The notes below the pieces were generated by a model. The model saw only the letters and a program-made list of their open reading frames with translations, had not been told where the DNA came from and did not search any database. A stretch of 64,000 nt of DNA from Faecalibacterium duncaniae (lineage in GTDB: Bacteria > Bacillota > Clostridia > Oscillospirales > Ruminococcaceae), in NCBI RefSeq assembly GCF_010509575.1, contig NZ_CP048437.1, positions 2,914,001 through 2,978,000 of the forward strand, written 5' to 3'. Of this stretch, positions 1 to 9,425 are shown piece by piece; position 1 is the first letter of the stretch, and every line of letters starts with the position of its first letter. The position numbers were made by a program, and so were the translations under genes.

Positions 1-356
1 AGCCGCCCAACGGCGTGATGACCCCCGCCCTGATGAACGGGCAGAACTTTGTGGTGCAGTGGGATGCCACCGACGCGGAGATGCGTCAGTTCCTCAAGAA
101 GTATTCCCTCTCAACGGAGCGCCGCTGCCATGTCATCGACGACCAGTCGAACATTGCCATGGTCGAGGCAGGCCTGGGTATTTCCATCATGCCCCGGATG
201 CTGCTGCGCAACTGCACGGCAGCAGTCAAGATCTACCCCATCGAGCCCGAAGAGGACCGCGTGGTGGGTCTGGCCGTCCAGCGCCCCACCGCCATGGCTC
301 CCGCCGTGGAGCAGATGTTCCACCACATCGTGGAGTACTGCAAGGATCTGGACTGA
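1..356 (+). CDS. LysR-family transcriptional regulator, C-terminal part (5' truncated by window edge)
   Basis: Only the last 117 residues are in the window, open in frame from base 3. The segment NIAMVEAGLGISIMPRMLL followed by a charged tail is typical of the end of the LysR substrate-binding domain, where the effector-binding fold closes. The DNA-binding helix-turn-helix lies outside the window, so the regulated genes and effector cannot be named. A strong terminator follows directly, so the gene ends its own transcription unit. The family is read from the sequence with good confidence. The internal GTG/ATG near base 15 is not taken as a real start. Confidence 0.8.
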   Translation, partial: PPNGVMTPALMNGQNFVVQWDATDAEMRQFLKKYSLSTERRCHVIDDQSNIAMVEAGLGISIMPRMLLRNCTAAVKIYPIEPEEDRVVGLAVQRPTAMAPAVEQMFHHIVEYCKDLD

Positions 357-371
357 ACAACAGTGTAACAT

Positions 372-406
372 AACGGGCCGGTGTGCGCAACACCGGCCCG
401 TTTTTT
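372..406 (+). terminator. Rho-independent terminator after the LysR gene
   Basis: A 12-bp GC-rich stem (AACGGGCCGGTG pairing with CACCGGCCCGTT) has a short loop and is followed by six T. It lies 15 nt after the LysR stop codon. Confidence 0.9.
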
Positions 407-426
407 GCCGCCCGGAAAACTTTGGA

Positions 427-455
427 TTGTATCCCCGCCCGGGATACGGTATACT
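427..455 (+). promoter_or_regulatory. Sigma-A-type promoter for the lipase-like gene
   Basis: TTGTAT and TATACT are separated by 17 nt, about 40 nt upstream of the start codon at 493. Confidence 0.6.
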
Positions 456-492
456 AAGAAAAAATCCATTCTGGTTTTTGAGGGGAAAAATT

Positions 493-2040
493 ATGGATCG
501 AAGAAGTTTTTGCAAGGTGCTGGGGTTTGCGGCCGGCAGCACTTTGCTGCCCGGGCTGATGGTCCAGGCCGCCGGGCAGAGTTCCGTGGGCCATGCAGTG
601 CCGGATGGCCGCTACACCATCGGCATCCGCAGCGACCTGAGCGGCTGTGACCTGACCCACGCGTTCTATTATTCCGACAGCTTTTTCGCCCACCCGGCCA
701 CCCAATATGACCACCAGCTGGCGCTGGCAACGCTGGGTCTGGTCTGCGCTGCGGCCAACACCGTGGCCAGCGATGCGGAATACTGGGTCAACGGCTCTGT
801 GGGGCGGGAAGCCCACATTGCCGCCGCCTACGAGGCCCTGGGCTTTGAGGACGCGCTGTTCTACAATTACGATCTCGACACCGGCCGGGCCGGAGACTTT
901 GTGGGCTACTCGCTGGCCCGCAAGACCCTGACCCTGAACGGCCAGCGTACCACCCTTGTGGCGCTTGTCCTGCGGGGCGGCGGCTATGGCGGCGAGTGGG
1001 CCAGCAACTTCCACACAGGTGATACCAGCGCGCACACCGGTTTTGTCACGCCTGTGGCGGCGGTGTTTGCGTCCCTCAAGGCCTATCTGGCCCGGGCAGG
1101 GCAGGGCGGCACCTTCAAGCTCTGGCTGGGCGGCTACAGCCGCGGTTCCATCATTGCAAATCTGCTGGCGGCAAAGATCGCCCGGGAGCTGCCCCAGCTG
1201 GGGCGGGAGAACATCTATGCCTACGGCTTTGCGGTGCCTGCGGCCCTGACTGCCGCCGACCGGCCTGACCTGCAGCAGGATTTCGATGCCAATCACGCCC
1301 CGGACGGAACCCTGCTGGAAAACTGGCCCGAGAGCAACATCTTCAGCATCATTTCCAGCGGCGACGCGGTGGCCCGGGTGCTGCCCGCTGCCTGGGGCTA
1401 CCACCGCAACGGCTGCGACCGCTTTCTGCCCGCCACCCGGAATGCCGAAGAGCTGGCCGACCTGGACGCACTGGGGGCGGCATTCGGCCCCACGCCGCTG
1501 GTGATCAGCAGTCTTGCCACCGCCGAGGACACCAGTGCCCTCATCGACATCGTGGCCAAGTTCTGCGTTTCCCGGGAAAATTTCCACCAGAAATACGAAG
1601 CCGCCATCATGGACATGATCCAGTGTGCCTTTATCCGCTCCGAAAAAGAGGTGGTCGATGGCTACATCCTCAGCGACGGTGAGATCGTGGAGCGGCTGCA
1701 GAGCCTTTCCCACATGAAAGAGATCGATTACTGGCAGATCGTGGGCAGCGTCTGGGCCGCCTCCACCATGAGCCGCCCCATCCTTGAGCGGTACGGCCAG
1801 AACGTGCCCCTGCTGGCCCGGCAGATCCTTATCCCGGTGCTGGCGGTCGGCCTGTGCTACGGCATTGAGACCGATGTGGTGCAGATGGTGGCCCAGTACA
1901 TCATCCGCCTGCTCACCGCCCGGGGCGAGCTGGACAGCGTTCTGCGCGCGGCGTTCTGCCACCACCCGGAAAACTACATTTCCCTGATGGAATACTACGC
2001 CCCCGAGGAGCACGGTATGGAGCCCTTTACCCGAAAGTGA
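493..2040 (+). CDS. Secreted lipase/alpha-beta hydrolase-like protein
   Basis: A 515-residue protein. The start at 493 follows a GAGGGG ribosome site. Residues 1-28 form a signal peptide with a twin-arginine-like n-region (DRRSFCK) and a hydrophobic core ending near VQAAG, so export is expected. Around residues 214-219 the segment GGYSRGS is a nucleophile elbow (G-x-S-x-G) after a beta-strand, as in class 3 lipases and related hydrolases. The remainder matches no domain I can name, and the substrate is unknown. It stands alone, between the LysR terminator and the symporter promoter. A serine hydrolase role is inference from the elbow motif. Confidence 0.65.
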   Translation: MDRRSFCKVLGFAAGSTLLPGLMVQAAGQSSVGHAVPDGRYTIGIRSDLSGCDLTHAFYYSDSFFAHPATQYDHQLALATLGLVCAAANTVASDAEYWVNGSVGREAHIAAAYEALGFEDALFYNYDLDTGRAGDFVGYSLARKTLTLNGQRTTLVALVLRGGGYGGEWASNFHTGDTSAHTGFVTPVAAVFASLKAYLARAGQGGTFKLWLGGYSRGSIIANLLAAKIARELPQLGRENIYAYGFAVPAALTAADRPDLQQDFDANHAPDGTLLENWPESNIFSIISSGDAVARVLPAAWGYHRNGCDRFLPATRNAEELADLDALGAAFGPTPLVISSLATAEDTSALIDIVAKFCVSRENFHQKYEAAIMDMIQCAFIRSEKEVVDGYILSDGEIVERLQSLSHMKEIDYWQIVGSVWAASTMSRPILERYGQNVPLLARQILIPVLAVGLCYGIETDVVQMVAQYIIRLLTARGELDSVLRAAFCHHPENYISLMEYYAPEEHGMEPFTRK

Positions 2041-2098
2041 TTCACTTTTCTTCACCTTCCGCCTGAAATCTCTCCACCGGTGAAACGCCTGCGATTCG

Positions 2099-2127
2099 TT
2101 GAAATCCCGTTTTTTCTATGTTACACT
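2099..2127 (+). promoter_or_regulatory. Sigma-A-type promoter for the NSS symporter gene
   Basis: TTGAAA and TACACT are separated by 17 nt, ending 32 nt before the start codon at 2160. Confidence 0.55.
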
Positions 2128-2159
2128 TGATTTTATCAACTGGAAAAGAGGAAAAAAAC

Positions 2160-3530
2160 ATGGAAACTCAACACAAGCGCAGTGCGTTTTCCGGCAAACT
2201 CGGATTCGTGCTGTCCGCCGCCGGTGCGTCGGTCGGGTTGGGAAACATCTGGCGCTTCCCGTATCTGGCCGCAAAATACGGCGGCGGCATTTTTCTGCTC
2301 ATCTACATCCTGCTGGCTGTCACCTTTGGCTACACCATGATCATTGCCGAAACGGCGCTGGGCCGGATGACCCGCAAAAGCCCGGTGGGCGCTTACAGCC
2401 ATTTTGGCAAGGGGAAGGGGCTGGCGTTCGGCGGCTGGATCAACGCCGTCATCCCCATCCTGATCGTTCCCTATTATTCGGTCATCGGCGGATGGGTCAT
2501 CCACTATCTGGCCCAGTATCTCACCGGCCACGGCAGCGCGCTGGCATCGGACGGGTATTTCTCCGGCTTCATCTCCAACGGTCTGCTGGCCGAGATCGCG
2601 TTCCTGCTGTTCACCTTTATCACGCTGGGCATCATCTTTGCGGGTGTGCGCAACGGCGTGGAGCGCGTTTCCAAGGTGATGATGCCGGTGCTGGTGGTGC
2701 TCTCGGTGGTCATTGCCGTCTACTCGGTCACACGGCCCGGCGCACTGGCAGGTGTAAAGTATTTTCTGGTGCCCAACCCGGCCAACTTCTCATGGATGAC
2801 CGTGGTTTCCGCCATGGGGCAGATGTTCTACTCCCTCTCCATTGCCATGGGCATCCTGGTGACCTTTGGTTCCTACATGAAAAAGAACGTGTCCATTGAG
2901 CAGTCCACGGAAAATGTGGAGATCTTCGACACCGCCATTGCCATCATGGCGGGCCTGATGATCATTCCCGCCGTGTTCGCTTTTTCGGGCGGCGACCCTG
3001 ACACCCTGCAGGCGGGCCCGGCCCTGATGTTCATTACCATCCCCAAGGTCTTTGCCAGCATGGGCATGGGCACTGCCGTAGGCGTGCTCTTCTTTGTGCT
3101 GGTGCTGTTCGCAGCCCTCACCAGCTCCATTGCCCTGACCGAGAGTGCTGTTTCTACCTTTGAGGACGAGTTGGGCTGGGACCGCACCCGCTCCACCATC
3201 CTCATCGGCTGTATTATGATCACACTGGGCAGCCTTTCCGCGCTGGGCTACGGCCCCCTTGCCAGTGTGACCGTGTTCGGGATGCAGTTCCTCGATTTCT
3301 TCGACTTCCTGACCAACTCGGTGATGATGCCCATTGCGGCCATTGCCACCTGCCTGCTGGTCTCCCGAATCGTCGGCGTGGAAAAGATCGAGGAAGAGGT
3401 CACACGGGAAGGTCAGCCCTTCCGCCGCAAACCGGTGTTCAACTTTATGCTCCGGTATCTCTGCCCCATCTTCGCGGCCATCATCCTGGCCAGCTCGGTC
3501 GCCAACGCACTGGGCTGGATCGCAATGTGA
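2160..3530 (+). CDS. Sodium-dependent transporter, NSS (neurotransmitter:sodium symporter) family
   Basis: A 456-residue integral membrane protein of the LeuT fold. The N-terminal motif VGLGNIWRFPYL is the unwound TM1 signature that forms the sodium and substrate sites in this family. About eleven hydrophobic segments follow. Bacterial members import amino acids or tryptophan-like substrates with sodium, but the specificity cannot be read here. The start at 2160 has a GAAAAGAGG ribosome site; an upstream in-frame ATG at 2118 overlaps the promoter and is rejected. The length fits short bacterial NSS proteins. It is monocistronic, with its own promoter and a shared terminator downstream. Confidence 0.9.
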   Translation: METQHKRSAFSGKLGFVLSAAGASVGLGNIWRFPYLAAKYGGGIFLLIYILLAVTFGYTMIIAETALGRMTRKSPVGAYSHFGKGKGLAFGGWINAVIPILIVPYYSVIGGWVIHYLAQYLTGHGSALASDGYFSGFISNGLLAEIAFLLFTFITLGIIFAGVRNGVERVSKVMMPVLVVLSVVIAVYSVTRPGALAGVKYFLVPNPANFSWMTVVSAMGQMFYSLSIAMGILVTFGSYMKKNVSIEQSTENVEIFDTAIAIMAGLMIIPAVFAFSGGDPDTLQAGPALMFITIPKVFASMGMGTAVGVLFFVLVLFAALTSSIALTESAVSTFEDELGWDRTRSTILIGCIMITLGSLSALGYGPLASVTVFGMQFLDFFDFLTNSVMMPIAAIATCLLVSRIVGVEKIEEEVTREGQPFRRKPVFNFMLRYLCPIFAAIILASSVANALGWIAM

Positions 3531-3547
3531 CCCTGTTTTCTGCACGC

Positions 3548-3588
3548 AAAAAGCCCCCGGCCTGTATCCTCACAGGCCGGGGGCTTTT
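3548..3588. terminator. Bidirectional terminator between the symporter gene and rlmA
   Basis: A perfect 17-bp stem (AAAAGCCCCCGGCCTGT and its complement) has a 6-nt loop. A-runs and T-runs on the two sides serve both converging genes. Confidence 0.92.
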
Positions 3589-3591
3589 CGA

Positions 3592-4437
3592 TCATTCTTT
3601 TTCAAACACGAGGAAGCGGAACGCGATGTCCGTGGTCAGCTCGGGCAGGGCGGCCAGGCGGGCCGCGCCATCCCGTGGCGTTTTCCAGTAATAGGGGGTC
3701 ATGGCGAACAGCGCCTCCAGCTGCCCGGCAGGCACCGTGATGCTGCCCGAGACTTCCCGCTCCCCGATGGGGCGGAAGCCCTCATAGGCCACCTCCTGCA
3801 CCGGGTTCTTGTAGGGCGTGTCGTAGAGGACAGCCTTCATCTGGTAGAGGTGCTCTGCACCGGGCACAACATAGATTATCCGTCCGCCCGGGCGCAGCAC
3901 GCGCCGGAACTCTTCCTGCGCAAAGGGCGAGAAGCAGTTGAGCAGCAGGTCGGCCCATCCGGTGCGGACAGGCTGGGCAAAACTGGATGCCACCGCGTAT
4001 TTTGCGGCAGGCAGTGCCTTTGCGGCCAGACGCACCGCAGGCTTTGCGATATCAAAGCCCGCCAGCTGCACCGACTGGCCCGCCTGTGCAAAGGCCTGTG
4101 CAATGCAGCGGTCGTACCAGCCCTCGCCGCAGCCCGCATCCAGCAGATGGAGCGGTGCATCTGCCCCGGCGGAAGCGCCGTACGCAAGGCACAGTTCCCC
4201 CAACGCCCGGCCGAAGATGCCGTAATACCCGGCGTTCAGGAAGGCACGGCGGGCGGCGACCATCTCTTTGCTGTCACCCGGGGCCTTGGTGCGCATACTC
4301 TGCACCGGCAGCAGGTGCCAGTACCCCTCTTTCGCCCGGTCAAAGCTGTGGTTCCTGCCGCATTTCAGGGCAGTGTCCCCGGTCAGGGGTTCGCCGCAGA
4401 GCGGGCACTGCCAGGGGGCAAACGGCTCAGGTTTCAT
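3592..4437 (-). CDS. rlmA: 23S rRNA (guanine-N1)-methyltransferase, RlmA family
   Basis: A 281-residue protein. The N-terminus has the zinc-binding pattern CPLC, then C and H, with the family motif [15 protein letters not shown] Rossmann SAM-binding loop follows ([13 protein letters not shown], about residue 90) and then a class I methyltransferase core. RlmA-type enzymes methylate G745 or G748 of 23S rRNA; the Gram-positive relatives are associated with macrolide/tylosin binding. The start at 4437 is inside the 3' end of the helicase gene (11-nt overlap), so the two are translationally coupled and rlmA is the last gene of a long minus-strand unit. Which G it modifies is not visible. Confidence 0.88.
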   Translation of the reverse strand: MKPEPFAPWQCPLCGEPLTGDTALKCGRNHSFDRAKEGYWHLLPVQSMRTKAPGDSKEMVAARRAFLNAGYYGIFGRALGELCLAYGASAGADAPLHLLDAGCGEGWYDRCIAQAFAQAGQSVQLAGFDIAKPAVRLAAKALPAAKYAVASSFAQPVRTGWADLLLNCFSPFAQEEFRRVLRPGGRIIYVVPGAEHLYQMKAVLYDTPYKNPVQEVAYEGFRPIGEREVSGSITVPAGQLEALFAMTPYYWKTPRDGAARLAALPELTTDIAFRFLVFEKE

Positions 4438-6352
4438 CGGTGTGATCCTCAATGGGTGCGGTGGCACCGCCGTGGGCGGTCATATACTCTTCAAAGTTGG
4501 TGAACTTCTGCTGGGGCGGGCGGCGGCTGATCAGCATTAGGCCCGGGTCCTCGTCCCGTGCGGGGGCGGCGTTCCGGCTGCGGCCGCGGGGTGCCTCGCT
4601 CTTGGCGGGGCGGGCCGGACGGCTGCTCTGCGCCGCATTGCGGCTGCCCTGCTGGCTCTGGCTGTTCTGGGCCGGGCGGGCATTGCGCGCATTCCGCTCT
4701 GCCCGCTGCTCGGTGCGCGGATCATTGCGGTCGGTGCGCTGCTCGGCACGGGCAGGCTGACCGCCGCGCTGACGCTGGCCGTTCTGGGCCGGAGCAGTCT
4801 GCTTTGCGGCAGGCTGCGCAGCCGGAGCCTTTTTGACCGGGCGCAGTGGGGTAGCCTCCGGGGCGCTCACAAAGTGGGGGTCGAATTTGGGCTGGGCGTT
4901 GCTGCCGCGGTTGGCCGGCTGCGGGGCATTGCCCTCGCGGCGAGTGCGGCTGTTATTGGAGCGGCGGTTCTCACTGCGTCCGCCGGAAGTGCGCTTCTGG
5001 TTTTCCTCCATGGATGTTCCTTCTTTCGGTTCGGTATTCTTGGGGCTGGGCTGTTTTGCAGCCGCTTTTTCCTTCTTGGGGACAGCGGGCTTTTCGGCCT
5101 TGGCTGCCTTTTCTGCTTTGGCAGGCTTCTCTGCCTTCACAGGCTTTTCCGGCTGCTCTGCTTCCGCCTTGGGCTTTTTGCCCCGCACCGGGGGCGCAGC
5201 CTTGACAGGGGCAGGCACGCCGTCCCAGGGGTGGCCGGAGACAACCGGGATCTGGCGGCGGTTCAGCTTTTCGATCCCGGCCAGATATTCCTTTTCCTCC
5301 GGGGCGCAGAAGCTGACGGCAGTGCCGTCGGCACCGGCACGGGCCGTGCGGCCAATGCGGTGGACGTAGGTCTCGGGCACCTCGGGCAGGTCGTAGTTGA
5401 ACACATGGGACAGCTCGCTGATGTCAATGCCGCGGGCGGCGATATCGGTCGCCACCAGCACCCGGGTCTTGCCCGCCTTGAAATCCTCCAGCGCCGTCAC
5501 ACGGGCGGTCTGGCTCTTGTTGCCGTGGATGGCGGCAGCGGGGATGCCCTGCTTGTTCAGGTCTTTTGCGATCTTATCGGCCCCGTGCTTGGTGCGGCTG
5601 AACACCAGCGCGTTCACCACCTCAGGCTTCAGGTTTTTGATGAGCCAGGGCAGCAGGAACTTCTTGTTGCCCTTCTCCACAAAATACAGGCTCTGCTGGA
5701 TGCGGTCCACCGTGCTGGACACCGGGTCCACCTTGACAAAGGCCGGATCATGCAGGATGCCTGCGGCCAGCTGCTCGATCTCCTTGGGCATGGTGGCGCT
5801 GAACATCAGGTTCTGGCGCTGCCTGGGCAGCTTGGCGATCACCTTTTTCACGTCGTGGACAAAGCCCATATCCAGCATCCGGTCGGCTTCGTCCAGAACA
5901 AAGATCTCAATGTTGGAGAGGTCCAGCAGCCCCTGCCCCACCAGGTCGTTCAAGCGGCCCGGGCAGGCAATGAGGATGTCCACGCCCTTTTTCAGGGCTG
6001 CGACCTGCGGAGCCTGACCCACACCGCCAAAGATGACGGTGCTGCGCAGGGTCAGATACTTGCCGTAGGCTTCAAAGCTCTCGCCGATCTGCAAAGCCAG
6101 CTCCCGGGTAGGAGTCAGGATCAGGGCGCGGATGGCACCCTTTTTGCGGGGCGCGCTGGCAGTCAGGCGGTCGAGCATGGGCAGCGCAAAGGCAGCCGTC
6201 TTGCCGGTACCCGTCTGGGCGCAGCCCATCAAGTCCCTCCCGGCCAGCACCGGCGGAATGGCCGCTGCCTGAATGGGCGAGGGGGATTCATAGCCCGCCT
6301 GTGCCACAGCACGCAGCACAGGCGCGGAAAGATTCAGTTCGTTAAATGTCAT
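4427..6352 (-). CDS. DEAD-box ATP-dependent RNA helicase with long basic C-terminal tail
   Basis: A 641-residue protein. Residues 1-360 carry the two RecA-like domains: Q motif, Walker A AQTGTGKT (residues 45-52), DEAD near residue 152, SAT, and [10 protein letters not shown]. The core resembles RhlE/CshA helicases that remodel rRNA and mRNA. From about residue 375 the tail is low complexity, first K/A/E/P-rich and then R/G/N/Q-rich, probably unstructured and RNA-binding. An in-frame ATG at 5011 (MEENQKRTS) has a GAAGGA site 6 nt upstream, so a 194-residue tail-only product is possible. The gene overlaps DUF1015 (ATGA) and rlmA, so it is part of an operon. Confidence 0.93.
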   Translation of the reverse strand: MTFNELNLSAPVLRAVAQAGYESPSPIQAAAIPPVLAGRDLMGCAQTGTGKTAAFALPMLDRLTASAPRKKGAIRALILTPTRELALQIGESFEAYGKYLTLRSTVIFGGVGQAPQVAALKKGVDILIACPGRLNDLVGQGLLDLSNIEIFVLDEADRMLDMGFVHDVKKVIAKLPRQRQNLMFSATMPKEIEQLAAGILHDPAFVKVDPVSSTVDRIQQSLYFVEKGNKKFLLPWLIKNLKPEVVNALVFSRTKHGADKIAKDLNKQGIPAAAIHGNKSQTARVTALEDFKAGKTRVLVATDIAARGIDISELSHVFNYDLPEVPETYVHRIGRTARAGADGTAVSFCAPEEKEYLAGIEKLNRRQIPVVSGHPWDGVPAPVKAAPPVRGKKPKAEAEQPEKPVKAEKPAKAEKAAKAEKPAVPKKEKAAAKQPSPKNTEPKEGTSMEENQKRTSGGRSENRRSNNSRTRREGNAPQPANRGSNAQPKFDPHFVSAPEATPLRPVKKAPAAQPAAKQTAPAQNGQRQRGGQPARAEQRTDRNDPRTEQRAERNARNARPAQNSQSQQGSRNAAQSSRPARPAKSEAPRGRSRNAAPARDEDPGLMLISRRPPQQKFTNFEEYMTAHGGATAPIEDHTDET

Positions 6353-7647
6353 TCTTCACCTAAAATGTTTCTGCATTCCATATAATAGCGCTTTTCCTCT
6401 GCGTGCCCCATGCTGAAGGTCTTGCGGGGCAGCACACCACCCATAACGATGCCCTTGAACAGATCGCTCTTCTCAAAGGGCGGCATCAGGAAAGCCACAC
6501 CCCCCTGCCTGCACAGGGCGCGGACAGCGGGCTCATCGTGGACATAATCCACCCGGGCCTCGATGTGGCGGGCCATGAAATACTCAATGAATGCGTCAAT
6601 GGTGCCCACGGTCAGCGGGGCAACGGGATGTTCAAAGCTGAGCACATTGGCCACATGGGGGCCTGCCAGCGTAAAGGACTGCTGTTTTGCATCGCCGAAG
6701 CAGATGCCTGCCGCGTGGGAATCGCTCCACGCGATGAGGGCCAGCAGCACAGCACCGCAGTCCACATTGAAGAGGACGCGGTGGATGGGCTCGATCTCAA
6801 TGGCCGGAGAGTGGACATTGCAGACCTCAGCCAGGCACCAGCGGGCCGGGTGGGTCAGCTGCTGCTCCGGGGTCAGGGTCTTTTTCAGCTCCTCCCAGCA
6901 GGCCTTGGCGGAAGCCAGCGAATGGTTGCCGTCGCCCACGGCCAGCGTCAGGGGCGCGCCGCCCTTTGCCTGGGGATACCGGGCATCAAAGGCCTCCTGG
7001 CTGCCCAGAGCGTTCAGGGCGCTGTCGATCTGGGCCAGCAGGGCGGGATCTTCCACTGCCCAGCCGGCAATGTGGCCGCCGTTCAGCATCAGGTCGCCCT
7101 CGTAGACCTTGCGCAGCTGCTCCTTTTTCTCGCCGATGGGCTCGATGAGGGTGCAGCCGGGGTCATCGGCCAGCATCATAATATGGGGCGTTTCCAGCCT
7201 TGCCCCCCGGCGCACCGCCATGCGGGGCGGGATGCGGCTTTCCACGGTGTGCTCACTGGGGCGGATGGCAGGCACCGCACCCTCGGCATAGCTGTATGCC
7301 TCCAGGTCGATCTTGCCCACAAGGCCCTGCCGCACCCGGCCGCTCTGCTCGGTGCGCTCCACATAAATGAAGCCGTCCACCGCGCGGGTCAGCACGTTCC
7401 GGGTATAATCGTCCATGGCCGCATGGATGGCGCTGATCCTTGCATCCACGTCATCCTCTTCCAGATAGACCTCTGGCAGGATCAGGTCCAGTGTACTGGG
7501 GCCGCCTGCGGCGGCCTGCGCAGCCTTTTCCCAATAGGAGCGGTCACTGGTGAACTGATCGCAGGCCACACAGCCCCACTGCCCCACCGGGATCTGTTCC
7601 GACGGCAGCAGGATGTGCGCCGGGGAAAAACAGGGTGTTTTGTTCAT
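6349..7647 (-). CDS. DUF1015 family protein
   Basis: A 432-residue cytoplasmic protein recognised as DUF1015 from its overall pattern and the conserved segment [12 protein letters not shown] in the middle, plus HRVLF near the start of the last third. No reaction is established that I can assign safely. Some sources link the family loosely to ParB-like kinases, but that is not supported from this sequence. The start at 7647 follows a GGAGGGAAG ribosome site. Its stop overlaps the helicase start by 4 nt, so it shares a transcript with the genes on both sides. Confidence 0.82.
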   Translation of the reverse strand: MNKTPCFSPAHILLPSEQIPVGQWGCVACDQFTSDRSYWEKAAQAAAGGPSTLDLILPEVYLEEDDVDARISAIHAAMDDYTRNVLTRAVDGFIYVERTEQSGRVRQGLVGKIDLEAYSYAEGAVPAIRPSEHTVESRIPPRMAVRRGARLETPHIMMLADDPGCTLIEPIGEKKEQLRKVYEGDLMLNGGHIAGWAVEDPALLAQIDSALNALGSQEAFDARYPQAKGGAPLTLAVGDGNHSLASAKACWEELKKTLTPEQQLTHPARWCLAEVCNVHSPAIEIEPIHRVLFNVDCGAVLLALIAWSDSHAAGICFGDAKQQSFTLAGPHVANVLSFEHPVAPLTVGTIDAFIEYFMARHIEARVDYVHDEPAVRALCRQGGVAFLMPPFEKSDLFKGIVMGGVLPRKTFSMGHAEEKRYYMECRNILGEE

Positions 7648-7680
7648 AATACTTCCCTCCCTCTCACAAAAACGCAGGGA

Positions 7681-8790
7681 TCACTCAAAATAGCTGGCGG
7701 CATCGTCCCGGATGACCACATGCTCCACACCTGCCTCGGTCAGGGAGAGGGTCAGCTCCTCCCGGGCCGCTGCATCCAGCGTAGAGGAGGACGGGACCTT
7801 CACCAGCAGCTTCTTCACGCCCAGCTGGGCCGCAGGGGCTCCCAGCTGGCTGGAGGAGCCGGTCACCTCGGCCAGCGAATAACCGTACCAGAGCGTCACC
7901 GTATCTCCGAAGCGGGCCTGCCAGGCGGCGATATCCGCAGTCAGCTGCCCGGCACGGTCCACACCGTTGGTGGTGCCATAGTCCTGCTTGGCGCTGGTGG
8001 ACGAGGGGAACTGGACATTTTCCAGCAGCACCTGATCAAACCCGGCGGCGTGCACCTCGGCGATCAGATCGCCGATATACTGCACGGTCTCCGCAGCGTA
8101 GGGGTTCAGCCAGGGGTTGCCTCCGGCGGAAGCCTTGTTGTCCAGCCAGAGGTACTCCTGCCCCTGATACCGGATGGCCAGAGCGTGGTCGGCCCGGGCA
8201 CCGGCAGGGTCACGGAAGGCGGTCAGCGCAGCCACCGGCACCAGCCCCTCCTCCTTGAAGATGGATGCCACGCTCGTCAGCTCGACCTGCGTGGGGGCTG
8301 CATTGGCGGCACCCACTGCCGTCTGGGAGGCGTAATACACCTGCCCGGCGGTGTCCTTCAGGGTCAGGATGGCATAGGTCATGCCCTGTGCCTTGAGCTG
8401 CCGGGCGGCGGAGCGGATGGTTGCCTCGTCGGTCAGGGTGGTCACATCCACCTCTGCCCACAGGCCCGTCACAATATCAGTGCCCTTGACCTCGGGCTCC
8501 GGCTCCTTTTCCGGCACCGAGGAAGCTGCCGGTTCGCTGGCAGCGGTGCTCTGCGTCCCGGAGGATGCACTCTCGCTGACAACACTGGATGCGGAAAGGT
8601 CACGATCCCGCACCACGGTATACCAGGTGTGGGTGGCCCAGTCCAACACATGGGGCGCGGCCACCCAGGCCGCTGCCAGCACGGCCACCACCAGCACCGC
8701 AATGCCGATGCCCTTTTTCAGCCGCATCTCGCGGGTGTAAAAGCTGCGCCGGTAGCGCTTGACCTTCTGGCGTTTGGGATATCTTGCCAT
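7681..8790 (-). CDS. Membrane-anchored putative glycoside hydrolase (DUF4015-like)
   Basis: A 369-residue protein. A basic N-terminus (residues 1-25, MARYPKRQKVKRYRR) is followed by one transmembrane segment (about 28-46), then an S/A/E/P-rich linker to residue 110, then a TIM-barrel-like domain with WAEVDVTTL, AILTLKD, LWLDNKAS and VLLENVQFPSS. This matches the putative glycosyl hydrolase family with extracytoplasmic barrel domains; acidic residues at strand ends (D, E) are present but the substrate is unknown. The ATG at 8790 was chosen over a TTG at 8796 because AAGGAGG sits 9 nt upstream. It lies between the rnfA-like gene and DUF1015. Confidence 0.7.
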   Translation of the reverse strand: MARYPKRQKVKRYRRSFYTREMRLKKGIGIAVLVVAVLAAAWVAAPHVLDWATHTWYTVVRDRDLSASSVVSESASSGTQSTAASEPAASSVPEKEPEPEVKGTDIVTGLWAEVDVTTLTDEATIRSAARQLKAQGMTYAILTLKDTAGQVYYASQTAVGAANAAPTQVELTSVASIFKEEGLVPVAALTAFRDPAGARADHALAIRYQGQEYLWLDNKASAGGNPWLNPYAAETVQYIGDLIAEVHAAGFDQVLLENVQFPSSTSAKQDYGTTNGVDRAGQLTADIAAWQARFGDTVTLWYGYSLAEVTGSSSQLGAPAAQLGVKKLLVKVPSSSTLDAAAREELTLSLTEAGVEHVVIRDDAASYFE

Positions 8791-8816
8791 AATCAACCAC
8801 CCTCCTTGGGGTCAAC

Positions 8817-9425
8817 TTACAGGATCACGGAATGGCCGGTAAAGCCGTAGATGGCCAGCGCCAGCACACCGATATAGATCAGGGTGATGGGCAGGCCGCG
8901 GAATGCTTCAGGGATGGCCTTGCTGCGCAGGCGGTTGCCCGCCTCGGTCACCAGCATCACAGCCAGCAGGTAGCCCAGGCCGCTGCCCAGGCCAAAGCCG
9001 ATGGACTGCGCCAGCGTAAAGCTCTGGGTGCGCTCCACCAGCACGGTGCCCAGCACGCCGCTGTTCACGGCGGCAATGGGCAGGATGCGGATGAGCAGGC
9101 CGCTGCGGGGGCCCTTGACCGCCCGCAGGATGGCGTGCTCAAAGATGCAGACCATCGCCACACAGGCCAGGTAGAGCAGCGGGCGGAGCTGGGCACGGTA
9201 GGGCAGATCCACGATCTGGCTGCCCGCAAAATACGCCAGCGGGGCCACCAGCGTCTGGGTAACACAGAGCAGCAGGGCAAACCACCAGCTGCTGGTGCGC
9301 TCGTCACCCACCAGCTGGATCAGGCGCGACACGCCCAGACCACGGGTAAAGATGGCGTTCTGGGCAAACAGGGCCAGCACGGCGTAGGCAAAGGCCACAC
9401 CGATGGTATTCATCACAGCACTCAC
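8817..9425 (-). CDS. RnfA/NqrE-like membrane subunit lacking the iron-sulfur cysteines
   Basis: A 202-residue protein with six membrane segments. The C-terminal pattern AFRGLPITLIYIGVLALAIYGFTG matches RnfA/RsxA closely. In RnfA the two half-membrane helices each carry a cysteine, in motifs like GLCPF and TTNCAVLG, that binds a membrane-embedded [2Fe-2S] cluster with RnfE. Here the first is GLGVSRL (Ser33) and the second is AVNSGVLG (Ser122), so both ligands are gone. Other cysteines (54, 88, 93) are elsewhere. The start at 9425 overlaps the rnfE-like stop (ATGA). Fold assignment is firm; electron transfer is doubtful. Confidence 0.8.
   Translation of the reverse strand: MSAVMNTIGVAFAYAVLALFAQNAIFTRGLGVSRLIQLVGDERTSSWWFALLLCVTQTLVAPLAYFAGSQIVDLPYRAQLRPLLYLACVAMVCIFEHAILRAVKGPRSGLLIRILPIAAVNSGVLGTVLVERTQSFTLAQSIGFGLGSGLGYLLAVMLVTEAGNRLRSKAIPEAFRGLPITLIYIGVLALAIYGFTGHSVIL

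Noticed and set aside
454..2055. Long open frame on the minus strand opposite the lipase-like gene
   Set aside because: It is a high-GC shadow of the real gene, with no ribosome site and an amino-acid make-up (G/H/V/Q-rich) typical of antisense frames.
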